From positions 1-35,347 of the forward strand of contig DATBMA010000033.1 in NCBI GenBank assembly GCA_036555105.1: a DNA stretch of 35,347 nucleotides, given 5' to 3'. Made by a program: the position numbers and the translations under genes. Positions 1 to 8,174 of this stretch are shown piece after piece. Below the pieces are notes generated by a model. The model was not told the DNA's origin, searched no databases, and saw only the letters and a program-made list of their open reading frames with translations. This DNA is from DATBMA01 sp036555105. Lineage in GTDB: Bacteria > Actinomycetota > Acidimicrobiia > Spongiisociales > ZC4RG35. Position 1 is the first letter of the stretch. Every line of letters starts with the position of its first letter.

Positions 1-413
1 AGGCGAACCTGGCCCTGCGCCAGAGGCTGGAGGAGGTCAGGCTTGCCGCCGGGCCGCTGATGAACCTGGGCGATGTCAGCCAGTCCACCGTCCCCAAGCT
101 CACCCTGGTCGCACCTCCGCGGGAGGGCGGCGTGGTCTGCACCCGCACCTTCATTCCCCACCGCTGCCATCAGGCGATCGGCGTGCTGGGGGCAGTCACC
201 GTCGCCACCGCTTGCCACATCGCCGGGAGCCCCGCGGCCGAGGTGGCTGTACTGCCGGCGGATGCCGAGACTGTGCGGATTGAGCACCCGACCGGGAGCT
301 TCGACGCACATGTGCGGATTGGCCCCAATGAGCCTTTCGCAATCGTCGGCGCGGGGATCATCCGCACGGCCCGCAAGCTGATGGACGGTACCGTCTACCC
401 GCGGTCGTACTGA
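1..413 (+). CDS. PrpF/LigU/GalD-family tautomerase, C-terminal part (partial)
   Basis: The reading frame is open from base 3 to the TGA at 411-413, so the gene enters from the left edge and only its last ~136 codons are present. The visible part carries hallmarks of the PrpF family: a short MNLGDVS motif, a VPK segment, the TRTFIPHRCHQAIGV stretch, and a C-terminal RTARKLMDG motif. In this family LigU and GalD isomerise 4-oxalomesaconate in protocatechuate or gallate breakdown, while PrpF isomerises aconitate in the methylcitrate route. The nearby LigM-like demethylase and extradiol dioxygenase favour the aromatic role, but that choice is inferred. A weak hairpin (TCCGA-CCGA-TCGGA, 414-427) follows the stop without a T-run. 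Confidence 0.75.
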   Translation, partial: ANLALRQRLEEVRLAAGPLMNLGDVSQSTVPKLTLVAPPREGGVVCTRTFIPHRCHQAIGVLGAVTVATACHIAGSPAAEVAVLPADAETVRIEHPTGSFDAHVRIGPNEPFAIVGAGIIRTARKLMDGTVYPRSY

Positions 414-540
414 TCCGACCGATCGGACCGCTTGGGGTCAACCGTAGGATTAGGGTGCGACCGCGGCGCCACAATCGATTCATCGCCGTCCGCTCAAACG
501 GGCTCGATGGGCTATCGCGTGGCAAAGAGGAGGAAGACTG

Positions 541-1830
541 ATGATGAACTTACGCCCGAACGCGAAGTCTCTGGCGTTCCTATCAGTAATGGCCATCGTT
601 GCGGCGGCATGCACGTCCGCGACCACTACCACTGCCACACCCACCACGTCGGCGACCACCGCCCCCCCAGCTACAACCGGGACCACCGCGGCGCCATCGA
701 CCACGGCCGCGGCCGGGGAGCCGATCAAGATCGGGGCCCTGACCGACCTGACCGGGTTCACCCCTTGGGCGGTGCAGGCCCGTGACGGGATGCTGCTGGC
801 CGCCGATGAGATCAATGCTGCCGGCGGGGTCGACGGCAGGGAGATCGAGATCGTCATCGAAGACTCCGGCAACGATGCCGACATCGGCGCCACCGGATAC
901 GACCGGCTGGTCGAAGACGGGGTCGTCGCCATCGGGGGCATCATCTCGAGCACGGTGGGCGGCACGGTTTCGCCCAAGGCCGAGGAGAGCCAGATCCCGA
1001 CCTTCCTGATCAAGTCAGGGACCGAGGCGGCCCTGACCCAGAGCAGCCGCTTCATGTTCAGGACCTGCTTGCCGGCTGCGCCCATGGTCGCAGCGCCGGT
1101 GCTCCAATACGCCCAAGACCAGGGCTTCACCAATGTCGGGGTGATCGTGGCCGACTACCCGTGGGGCCAGGCGTTCAAGTCGGCGGTGGAGTCGGTGTTC
1201 GCCGGGTCCGGCGTCGACTACGGCGAGATCCAGGTCGCACCGGTCCCGCCCGACACGGACTTCACTCCCTACGTCAGGGCACTGGCCGATGCCGACGTCC
1301 AGATGGTGATCGGCACCGGGCACCCGCCGGGGAACGCCGCCATAGTGACACTCTCGGCCGATCTGATCGGCGACGTGCCCGTCACCGGCGCCTGGATACC
1401 GCCCGATCTGGCGGTCGGCAACCTGGCCGAGACCGCCATCGGCCGCTATACCGACTTCGCCTGCGCCGACTACAACTCGGAGGGCTACGCCGCCCTGGCT
1501 ACCCGCTACCTGGCGGCCTCGGACAACGCATTCATGTCAGACGACGCGGTGGCGGGCTTCGGGATCGTGACGATGGTGGCGGACGCCATCTCCAACGTAG
1601 GTGACGACCCGGTGGCCATCTCGGAGTACCTGCACGGCCAGACATACGACCTGGAGGGCTATGCCCACCCGGTGAGCTGGACGGAGTGGGGCGAGCTGGC
1701 CACATCTGCGCCGGTGGTGTCCACCATCAGCGAAGGGCCGGCCCCGACCGGGCTCAACGAAGCCGGCGACTGGTGGATCGAGAAGGTCGGCCAGTCGGAG
1801 CCTTTGGAGCCGTACACGCCGGCTTCCTGA
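541..1830 (+). CDS. livK: Liv-type ABC transporter substrate-binding lipoprotein
   Basis: A 429-residue extracytoplasmic solute-binding protein of the branched-chain amino acid (Peripla_BP_6, type I) family. Residues 1-23 form a signal peptide, and C24 in AIVAAAC is the likely lipidated cysteine although the -3 residue is Ala. Residues 25-59 are an extreme Thr/Ala/Pro tether, and the binding fold starts at IKIGALTDLTG. The start is the first of two ATG codons, preceded by AGAGGAGGAAG at 526-537. It heads the livKGFHM operon, with 7 bp to livG. Family members bind Leu/Ile/Val but also aromatic acids, amides or urea. Given the flanking aromatic genes a benzoate- or vanillate-like ligand is plausible but unproven. 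Confidence 0.88.
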   Translation: MMNLRPNAKSLAFLSVMAIVAAACTSATTTTATPTTSATTAPPATTGTTAAPSTTAAAGEPIKIGALTDLTGFTPWAVQARDGMLLAADEINAAGGVDGREIEIVIEDSGNDADIGATGYDRLVEDGVVAIGGIISSTVGGTVSPKAEESQIPTFLIKSGTEAALTQSSRFMFRTCLPAAPMVAAPVLQYAQDQGFTNVGVIVADYPWGQAFKSAVESVFAGSGVDYGEIQVAPVPPDTDFTPYVRALADADVQMVIGTGHPPGNAAIVTLSADLIGDVPVTGAWIPPDLAVGNLAETAIGRYTDFACADYNSEGYAALATRYLAASDNAFMSDDAVAGFGIVTMVADAISNVGDDPVAISEYLHGQTYDLEGYAHPVSWTEWGELATSAPVVSTISEGPAPTGLNEAGDWWIEKVGQSEPLEPYTPAS

Positions 1831-1837
1831 CAACCGA

Positions 1838-2581
1838 GTGCCGTTTCTCGAGCTCGAAGAGGTCGGGAAGCACTTTGGCGGCCTGCCGGCCGTCGACGGA
1901 GTGAACCTAGGGGCCGACGAAGGCGAGATTCTCGCCATCGTCGGCCCCAACGGCGCAGGCAAGAGCACGCTGCTCAAGCTGATCGTGGGCCTGGAACCCG
2001 CCAGCAGCGGCAAGATCACGTTTGACGGCCACGAGCTGACCGGGCTCCCCACTCATGAGATTTGCGGGCGGGGAGTAGCGATGGTGCAGCAAACCCCGCG
2101 AGCGTTTCCGAGCATGACGGTTCTCGAGAACGCCACCCTCGGGGCCATGTTCGGCGCCAGAGGCCGGAGAAGAGATGAAGCCGAGGCCATGGCGATGGGG
2201 TCCGAGATGCTGAGGCTGGTGGGGCTGGCCGACCGCGGCGGCGACCACGTGGAGAGCCTCAACCTCCATGAGCGCCGTTTCCTGGAGCTCGCTCGGGCAC
2301 TGGCCGGGTTGCCCAAGCTCATCCTGCTCGACGAGGTGATGGCCGGGCTCAACGACTCCGAGCTCAATGCCTCCATTGCCATGGTGCGCACGGTCAGGGA
2401 GAGGTTCGGAGTCACGGTGGTATGGGTGGAGCACGTGATGCATGCGGTCATGCAGTTGGCGGAGAGGGTGGTGGTGCTCGACTTCGGCAGGGTGCTGGCC
2501 GAGGGACCGGCCGCGGTCGTGATGAGAGATCAGAAAGTTGTCGAGGCCTACCTGGGGACCGGGACCCGGACTGGTGGCTGA
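1838..2581 (+). CDS. livG: Liv-type ABC transporter ATPase, LivG-like
   Basis: A 247-residue ATPase subunit starting at GTG 1838, 7 bp after livK. Walker A is GPNGAGKST (residues 36-44), the Q-loop lies at Q84-Q85, Walker B is LILLDE with catalytic E166, and the switch histidine is H199 in VEHVM. The C signature is unusual: where LivG proteins normally show an LSxGQ-type motif, this one reads LNLHERRFLELARAL (L141-N-L-H-E145), so the key Ser and Gly are replaced. The rest of the helix is normal and the frame intact, so this is divergence and not decay. It should pair with LivF (canonical signature) to power LivHM. Confidence 0.88.
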   Translation: MPFLELEEVGKHFGGLPAVDGVNLGADEGEILAIVGPNGAGKSTLLKLIVGLEPASSGKITFDGHELTGLPTHEICGRGVAMVQQTPRAFPSMTVLENATLGAMFGARGRRRDEAEAMAMGSEMLRLVGLADRGGDHVESLNLHERRFLELARALAGLPKLILLDEVMAGLNDSELNASIAMVRTVRERFGVTVVWVEHVMHAVMQLAERVVVLDFGRVLAEGPAAVVMRDQKVVEAYLGTGTRTGG

Positions 2582-2588
2582 GGCGCCG

Positions 2589-3287
2589 ATGCTCGAGGTC
2601 ACCGGGATCACCGCCGGCTACCAGGGCGGCGATGTGATCCGCGACGTCGGGTTCAGGGTCGAGCCCGGCGAGGCAGTCATGATCATCGGGTCGAATGGGG
2701 CAGGTAAGACCACCTTGTTCCGAACCGTTCTCGGGTTGCTCCCGCCTTCCACGGGGACCGTCAAGCTCCAGGGCGAGGACCTGGTCGGGATCAGCACGCA
2801 TCGCATCGCTCGCAAGGGGATTGCCTTCGTGCCGGCCGAGCGGCGGCTGTTCCCCCGCATGACCGCCGAAGAGAACCTGGCCCTCGGCGCCTATCCAGGA
2901 AGGCCCGATACGGCAACCCTGGAAGGGGTGTTCGACCTCTTCCCCAGGCTGTCGGAGCGCCGCCGCCAGCGGGCGGGGACCATGAGTGGAGGTGAGCAGC
3001 AGATGCTGGCCGTGGGCCGGGCGTTGATGTCTCGACCTCGGCTCCTGATCCTGGACGAGCCAACCACCGGGCTGGCCCCCAAGCTGGCCGCCGAGGCCTA
3101 TCGAGCGCTGGAGGTGCTTAGGGAGCGGGGCCTGACGGTGCTGGTGGCGGAGCAGCAGGTGCCGCTGGCCCTTGCATTCAGCAATCGCGGCTACGTGCTG
3201 GAGAACGGATCCATCAGCAAAGCCGGTACCTCCGCCGAGCTTGCCGGCGACCCCGACGTGCGCCGGGCCTATCTGGGAGTGTCGTGA
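2589..3287 (+). CDS. livF: Liv-type ABC transporter ATPase, LivF-like
   Basis: A 232-residue ATPase if it starts at ATG 2589, which follows GAGG at 2580-2583. An in-frame GTG at 2574 (overlapping the livG stop) and a TTG at 2538 are less likely. Walker A is GSNGAGKTT (34-42), the signature is the canonical MSGGEQQML, and Walker B is LLILDEPTTGLAP. The switch position reads VAEQQV, Gln in place of His, which is usual for LivF. It is the second nucleotide-binding subunit of the importer, so the transporter would hold one degenerate (LivG) and one canonical signature. Its stop overlaps the start of livH by 4 bp (GTGA), implying coupled translation. Confidence 0.9.
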   Translation: MLEVTGITAGYQGGDVIRDVGFRVEPGEAVMIIGSNGAGKTTLFRTVLGLLPPSTGTVKLQGEDLVGISTHRIARKGIAFVPAERRLFPRMTAEENLALGAYPGRPDTATLEGVFDLFPRLSERRRQRAGTMSGGEQQMLAVGRALMSRPRLLILDEPTTGLAPKLAAEAYRALEVLRERGLTVLVAEQQVPLALAFSNRGYVLENGSISKAGTSAELAGDPDVRRAYLGVS

Positions 3288-4141
3288 TCGCCAACCTGCT
3301 CGACGGGATAGTGCTCGGGCTGCAGTTCGGGCTGCTGGCCGCGGGCTTGACGCTGGTCTACGGCTTGGGCGGGGTCCTCAACCTCGCCTACGGGCAGATG
3401 GCGGTGATCTCCGCCACGACCATCGTCCTCGCCATGGACGCGGGGATGCCGGTCTTTCCGGCGATCGCCCTGGGGCTCGCCGCCGGCGGCTTGCTGGGGC
3501 TCATCTTCGACCTCACCATCCTCCGGCCGGTCTACCAGCGCCAGGGCGAGGCGCGGGTCCTGCTCAGCCTCCTCCTCACTCTGGGCTTGGCTTTCGTGAT
3601 CGACGGTTATCTCAGCTGGAAGTATCCGACCAAGGCCCTCACTCTTCGCATAGGCGGCGGACCGATCGAGATCATCGGGGTCAGAATGGTAAGGGGAGCC
3701 GTGGTGGCATCGATCATCACCGTGGTCGTCCTCGGCGTGCTGCTCTTCTTCTTCCGCAAGACGACGCTGGGCCGAGCGGTCCGCTCGGTGATCGAGGACG
3801 AGGAGGGGGCGCGGCTGGTCGGCGTGGACCCCCGTCGGATCATGCGCCTGATCCTGGTGATGACCGGGGTCCTGGCCGCCCTGGTGGCGGTGACGCGGTC
3901 GCTGGTGGTCCCGGTGTCCACCACCGCCGGATTCGAGCTGACCGTCTCGGCCATGATCGTCACCGTTGTCGGAGGGCTGGGGAGCGTGGCCGGGGCGGTT
4001 CTGGCCGGGATCGTCCTCGGAATCATCAGCACCGTGGCCGCCTCGACTGTTGGCACCGTGCTCTCACTGGTGATATTGCTGGTGGCGGCGGCGGTGACGA
4101 TCCTCATCCGGCCGTCAGGGCTGCTCGGGGTGAGGGAATGA
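3284..4141 (+). CDS. livH: Liv-type ABC transporter permease, LivH-like
   Basis: A 285-residue integral membrane permease starting at GTG 3284 inside the livF stop (GTGA). It is hydrophobic throughout, with about eight predicted helices. Family traits are the N-terminal LLAAGLTLVYGLGGVLNLAYGQ region and the cytoplasmic coupling segment GRAVRSVIEDEEGARLVGVD, which contacts the ATPases. The C terminus ends IRPSGLLGVRE, typical of LivH (commonly RPxGLFG). It forms the translocation path with LivM. Length is normal for the family (about 290). Confidence 0.9.
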   Translation: MIANLLDGIVLGLQFGLLAAGLTLVYGLGGVLNLAYGQMAVISATTIVLAMDAGMPVFPAIALGLAAGGLLGLIFDLTILRPVYQRQGEARVLLSLLLTLGLAFVIDGYLSWKYPTKALTLRIGGGPIEIIGVRMVRGAVVASIITVVVLGVLLFFFRKTTLGRAVRSVIEDEEGARLVGVDPRRIMRLILVMTGVLAALVAVTRSLVVPVSTTAGFELTVSAMIVTVVGGLGSVAGAVLAGIVLGIISTVAASTVGTVLSLVILLVAAAVTILIRPSGLLGVRE

Positions 4142-5220
4142 CGGAGCGGTTCACCGAGGCCACTGGCACTTCCGGCATCGGCGGCATCGAGCACCGGGGT
4201 TCCCGATCGATGGCGGCGCTGCTGGTGCCGGTCGTCGGCACCGGCGCCGTCCTCGCCCTCGTACCCCTGTGGCTGGGTGACTCCGGCGTCATGATGGGTT
4301 TGGCGGTGGGCGGCCTGACTTTCGCCGCCTATGCCATTGGTTTCAACCTCATCTTCGGCAGCACCGGCCAGCTGTTCCTGTGCGTAGGGGCCTTGGCCGG
4401 CATCGGCGGTTACGGGGCCGCCATCCTTGCCGACAAGGCCGGCTGGCCGCTGCTGATTGGTGTGATTGCCGCCACCCTCGCCGCCGGAGGAGTCGGCGGC
4501 CTGCTCAGCTGGGTCGCGGTCCGGCGCTCGCTTGGTGTGATCTTCACCGGCATCATCACCCTGATCTTTTCCTTGGTCTTCACCAACCTGATACTCGGCC
4601 TTGGATCCATTACCGGCGGCGACGGCGGCTTCCACGTCCAGGCTGGGGCCGACACTTTCCTCCGCCAGCGGATCCCGCCGTATTACCTGATGCTCGGCGT
4701 GGTGCTCGCATACTTGGTGGTGCACGGTCTGCTTCGCCGATCTCGGGTTGGATGGGCCTTCCGCGCCCTGCGCGACGATGAGTTGGCAGCCGAGATGACG
4801 GGAGTGAACGTCTCCCGTTACCGGGTCGTTGCGGCCTCATTGGGGGCGGCGATGCTGGGCCTGTCGGGCGCGGTCAACGCCTTCACCGAGGGGACGATCA
4901 GCCCGACAACATACGGCTTCTCTCAGGTGGACGTGACGGTGCTGGTGATGCTGGCGTTCGGTGGGATCGGGACGCTGTTCGGGCCGGTACTGGGGGCGGT
5001 GGTATTCAGCGTGATCGATGAGCTGCTGGTCGACCTCGGCCAGCTGCGGGTTGTCGTCTACGGGGCGTTGGTGATCGTCCTCTTCCTGTGGATCCCGCGC
5101 GGGGTGATCCCCACGCTGGCAGACCTGCTGAAGGCCCGGGCCCGGTCGACGACGATCAGTCGACCCGGTACGACTCCCGCGCCACCCTCGAGTACGGCGC
5201 CGGGCCGACCGTCGCCCTGA
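4138..5220 (+). CDS. livM: Liv-type ABC transporter permease, LivM-like
   Basis: A 360-residue permease starting at ATG 4138 in an ATGA overlap with livH. An N-terminal polar stretch of about 25 residues precedes the helices. The coupling segment reads GWAFRALRDDELAAEMTGVNVSRYR, matching the EAA-like loop of LivM. The conserved GGIGTLFGPVLGA segment and the IPRGV C-terminal motif are also present. The last ~20 residues are Pro/Ser/Thr-rich, and their codons overlap the 3' end of the convergent LigM-like gene by 65 bp. This tail may therefore be an extension with no role in transport. It closes the livKGFHM operon. Confidence 0.88.
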   Translation: MTERFTEATGTSGIGGIEHRGSRSMAALLVPVVGTGAVLALVPLWLGDSGVMMGLAVGGLTFAAYAIGFNLIFGSTGQLFLCVGALAGIGGYGAAILADKAGWPLLIGVIAATLAAGGVGGLLSWVAVRRSLGVIFTGIITLIFSLVFTNLILGLGSITGGDGGFHVQAGADTFLRQRIPPYYLMLGVVLAYLVVHGLLRRSRVGWAFRALRDDELAAEMTGVNVSRYRVVAASLGAAMLGLSGAVNAFTEGTISPTTYGFSQVDVTVLVMLAFGGIGTLFGPVLGAVVFSVIDELLVDLGQLRVVVYGALVIVLFLWIPRGVIPTLADLLKARARSTTISRPGTTPAPPSSTAPGRPSP

Positions 5221-6529
5221 TCTCGTACTGCTGATGGCGCTCCACTGTCGGCTTGGCGCTGCCCCCGTCCTGCTCTCCCCATATGAGGGTCACCTGGGTT
5301 CCGGGCGCGGCGAACTCCTTGTCCACCACCGCCAGAGTGAGCATTTTCCGCTCGTTCGAGCTGTATCCGATCCAGGTAGACACCCCGATGGTCTCCCCCC
5401 GGGCGATGACCGCGTCGAAGGGGTGCATGGCGTAGACCGCCGAGGGGAACTCGATGAACTTGCCCCGCCCTCCCTCCTCCAACTGCGACCCGATCACTGC
5501 CAGCACGTCCGTGGTGGCAAGTGCCAGCGTCACCTTTGTGCGGGGCGGGTCGGCGGCGGCTTCTTCCATCGCCCCCCGCCCGATGAAGTCGTGGTCGAAG
5601 CGGACGAAGCCTCCGTAACCCAAGTCCCATGGGGTGAAGTAGTAGTCCTCGATGTCGTTCGAGTAGAAGCTGCCACCGAGCGAGGCTGAGCCCTCGTATC
5701 CGGTGGCGGGCAGCCACTCCCGATATGCCTTCATCGCCTCACCTGAGTACACCGCCGGGAGCGGGGAGGGGATCCAGCCCGACTCGAGCGTGTTGGAGGA
5801 GTAGGCCCGGGAGCCTGAGCGAAGCAGCCCGAACTCCTCACCCGCCGCCAGTATCGCCTCCTGCACCCGTTCCTTCTCCTCCCACGGCCCGAACAGCTCG
5901 AAGCCTGGCTGTCCGACCATTCCGTGGCGCAGGGCCCTGACCGCCAGCCCGGCGATCTCGAAGGTCGTCATGTGGAAGAACTTGACGGGGGGCAGCGGCT
6001 TCCCCAGCAATCGCTGCACGATCATGGGGGCGTTGGGGCCTTGCAGCTGGAACCGGTACGACTTGCGGCGGGACGGGTCCTTCCGGATCAGGGTGCGTTG
6101 GTCGAGCTCGAGACTCACGTCGTAGCCGCCGGTCTCGGCGTGGTATTGGACCCAGTTGAGCGCCGGTGCCCTCCCCACCAAGTTGAACGATTCCGGAGCG
6201 AGATAGAAGAGGATCACGTCGCCGATCACGTAGCCGTCGTAACTGCACGGGGCGTAATGCTTGGCGTTGTCGACCCTGAATCCATCGAACCCGTTGTATC
6301 CGAGATGGGATAGCAGGGTCAGGGCGTCGGGTCCCCTCAGGGCGAGGTCGGACATGTGATATGAGAGGTCGAAGAGGATGCAGCTGTGCTGCCACGCCTG
6401 CTGTTCGTCCCGCCAGTTGGTGAACTCGAGCGGGACCCCCGGGTAGACGTTGGGCCCGACCTGGGCGTTGCGCAGCATGTCGATGACGCCCACACCGGAG
6501 TTGAGCAGCCCTTCGAGGCTCTCTGCCAT
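5156..6529 (-). CDS. LigM-like tetrahydrofolate-dependent aromatic O-demethylase
   Basis: A 457-residue member of the GcvT/aminomethyltransferase family that, from memory, resembles vanillate/3-O-methylgallate O-demethylase LigM closely along its whole length. Shared segments include MLRNAQVG near the N terminus, KHYAPCSYDGYVIGD, ALRHGMVGQPGFELFGP, SNTLESGWIPSPLPA and the C-terminal PYSRVARESY. LigM moves the methyl group of a methoxylated aromatic acid to tetrahydrofolate. The start at 6529 is supported by GGGAGGGT just upstream; the frame stays open a further 40 codons, but these overlap the promoter region of the divergent dioxygenase. The gene is convergent with livM. Related DMSP demethylases are less similar. 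The exact substrate cannot be read from the sequence. Confidence 0.85.
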   Translation of the reverse strand: MAESLEGLLNSGVGVIDMLRNAQVGPNVYPGVPLEFTNWRDEQQAWQHSCILFDLSYHMSDLALRGPDALTLLSHLGYNGFDGFRVDNAKHYAPCSYDGYVIGDVILFYLAPESFNLVGRAPALNWVQYHAETGGYDVSLELDQRTLIRKDPSRRKSYRFQLQGPNAPMIVQRLLGKPLPPVKFFHMTTFEIAGLAVRALRHGMVGQPGFELFGPWEEKERVQEAILAAGEEFGLLRSGSRAYSSNTLESGWIPSPLPAVYSGEAMKAYREWLPATGYEGSASLGGSFYSNDIEDYYFTPWDLGYGGFVRFDHDFIGRGAMEEAAADPPRTKVTLALATTDVLAVIGSQLEEGGRGKFIEFPSAVYAMHPFDAVIARGETIGVSTWIGYSSNERKMLTLAVVDKEFAAPGTQVTLIWGEQDGGSAKPTVERHQQYEIRATVGPAPYSRVARESYRVD

Positions 6530-6604
6530 GACCCTCCCTGCTGAGCTCTGGACCAGCCTAAGAGCAGTCCACGGCCAGCGGGCGCCCCGCCGCCGGCCCG
6601 GCCG

Positions 6605-6610
6605 TAGAGT
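6605..6610 (+). promoter_or_regulatory. Candidate -10 box of the extradiol dioxygenase gene
   Basis: TAGAGT fits the actinobacterial TANNNT pattern and predicts transcription from about 6617, which would exclude the GTG at 6609 and leave a ~22-nt leader containing the Shine-Dalgarno at 6626-6632. No clear -35 box was seen. Confidence 0.35.
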
Positions 6611-6638
6611 GCTGGCCTTCCGATCGGGGGAGAACGCC

Positions 6639-7598
6639 ATCAGATCCAACCTCGACGTCGCCCAAATCGGCTATCTCCAGCTCTTCACCCCCGTCTTCGA
6701 TGAGAGCCTGCGCTTCTTCACCGAGGTCCTGTCGATGGAAGTGGTCGAGTCGGCCGGCGACACCGCATATCTGCGCACTTGGGACGACTACGAGCGCTTC
6801 AGCCTGGCGCTGACGGCTGCTCCTGCGGCCGGCATAGGAAGGTTGGGGGTGCGGGCGGCCGATGCAGAGGCCTTGCAGCGCCGGGTGGATGCGATCGAGG
6901 CGGCCGGCCTCGGCCGCGGTTGGTCGGAGGGACAGCCCGGGCGGGGGGCGACGTTCTCGTTCGAGGACCCCGACGGCCACCCTTGGGGCCTCTACTTCCA
7001 GTCGGATAGGTTCATGCCGTCCTCGATTCAGGCACCGGCTCTGAAGAACCAGGCATCACGCCGGCCCGACTACGGGGTGAGCGTCCGGCGCCTGGACCAC
7101 GTCAACTATCTGGCGGCCACGGTCGAAGCCAATCGTGACTTCGTTGTGTCGGTATTGGGCGCCAAGCCCACGGAGCAGATCAGGCTGGACAGTGGCGCCA
7201 TCGCTGGGATCTGGATGACGTTCACCAACAAGGGCTATGACGTCGTCTACACCAACGACTGGACCGGGACGCGGGGGAGGCTGCATCACGTTGCGTTCGC
7301 GGTGGACCAGCGCGAGGACGTCCTGCGGGCCGCTGACATCTTCCTCGAGCACGGCGTCCACATCGAGACGGGGCCCCACAAGCACGCCATACAGCAAACC
7401 TTCTTCCTCTATGTATATGAACCTGGCGGCAACCGAATCGAAATCGTCAACGCCGGGGCCCGCCTGGTGTTGGCCCCCGACTGGGAGCTGATCACCTGGA
7501 CCGAGGCCGACCGGGCAAAGGGCCAGGCATGGGGTCTCAAGACCATCGAGTCCTTCCACACCCACGGCACCCCGCCGGTCGGCGAGGCGGATCGATAG
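6639..7598 (+). CDS. Type I extradiol dioxygenase (catechol 2,3-dioxygenase family)
   Basis: Two tandem VOC domains (about residues 1-120 and 145-275 of 319) as in BphC/XylE-type ring-cleaving dioxygenases. The C-terminal domain carries a full iron site: H154 in LDHVNYL, H217 in LHHVAF and E268 in GGNRIEI. Spacings of 63 and 51 residues nearly equal those of BphC. It should open a catechol-like ring next to its hydroxyls. The start is uncertain. ATC 6639 lies 6 nt after GGGGGAG (6626-6632) and downstream of a TAGAGT box, whereas the alternative GTG at 6609 has neither a Shine-Dalgarno nor a leaderless promoter. It is divergent from the LigM-like gene, suggesting joint control of demethylation and ring cleavage. 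Confidence 0.85.
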   Translation: MRSNLDVAQIGYLQLFTPVFDESLRFFTEVLSMEVVESAGDTAYLRTWDDYERFSLALTAAPAAGIGRLGVRAADAEALQRRVDAIEAAGLGRGWSEGQPGRGATFSFEDPDGHPWGLYFQSDRFMPSSIQAPALKNQASRRPDYGVSVRRLDHVNYLAATVEANRDFVVSVLGAKPTEQIRLDSGAIAGIWMTFTNKGYDVVYTNDWTGTRGRLHHVAFAVDQREDVLRAADIFLEHGVHIETGPHKHAIQQTFFLYVYEPGGNRIEIVNAGARLVLAPDWELITWTEADRAKGQAWGLKTIESFHTHGTPPVGEADR

Positions 7599-7656
7599 GT
7601 CCTCGCAGGAGCTTGGGCCTATACCCTGCTCGTTCGAAGGGGAGGAGGTGCTCCTG

Positions 7657-8094
7657 GTGGAGAAATCGAAGACGACCACTCCCGATGTCTTCATCGAGTC
7701 CCTGCCCGCGGGGGTGCGGGAGAGCATCGCCGAGATCGATGGCGTGATCTCGACCGCAATGCCTGACGCGAGCCGGACCTTGTGGGAGGGGCGGTTCTGG
7801 GGCGGGACCGATCAGCGAATCATCGGCTACGGCGACTATTCGTACCGGGGCTCTGACGGCAGGGTCGGCGAATGGTTCGTGATCGGCCTGGCCTCGCAGA
7901 AGAACCATCTGAGCCTCTACGTGAATGCGGCCGACGCGGGTGGCAACCTGATCGCTCGATATGCCAGCCGCCTCGGGAAGGTGAAAGCCGGTAGCGCTGT
8001 ACTGAACTTCAGATCGGCTGACGAGATCGACATGGAGGTACTCCGGGAGCTCGTGGTCGCCTCAGAGGCGGCGGCTTCCAGAGAGGCCAGCTGA
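7657..8094 (+). CDS. DUF1801 family protein
   Basis: A 145-residue soluble protein resembling the DUF1801/YdhG-like fold. The N-terminal half reads LPAGVRESIAEIDGVISTAMPD, and the middle has a typical TLWEGRFWGGTDQRIIGYGDY strand region. No catalytic function is established for the family. The GTG at 7657 is preferred over the GTG at 7648 because GGGGAGGAGG (7639-7648) sits 8 nt upstream of it. A TACCCT box at 7622-7627 could serve as its promoter. It follows the dioxygenase on the same strand by 58 bp but need not be part of that pathway. Confidence 0.7.
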   Translation: MEKSKTTTPDVFIESLPAGVRESIAEIDGVISTAMPDASRTLWEGRFWGGTDQRIIGYGDYSYRGSDGRVGEWFVIGLASQKNHLSLYVNAADAGGNLIARYASRLGKVKAGSAVLNFRSADEIDMEVLRELVVASEAAASREAS

Positions 8095-8174
8095 CCACAA
8101 CGGCCATCTTCGACCCGTGGTCCGTCGGAATCTTCGCTTTTTCCAGGCACGGCGCGAGGATCGGGCGTGCGTAG

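Noticed and set aside
614..720. Repeat-like run of ACC/ACG codons, considered as a DNA repeat or CRISPR-like array
   Set aside because: It encodes the Thr-rich tether of a lipoprotein; there are no regular spacers.
480..1133. A 217-codon minus-strand frame over livK
   Set aside because: Antisense to the Thr/Ala repeat region of livK, with a Val/Ala-rich product and no family match.
3607..4725. A 372-codon minus-strand open frame across livH and livM
   Set aside because: Low-complexity Ala/Pro/Thr translation antisense to two clear permease genes; a compositional artefact.
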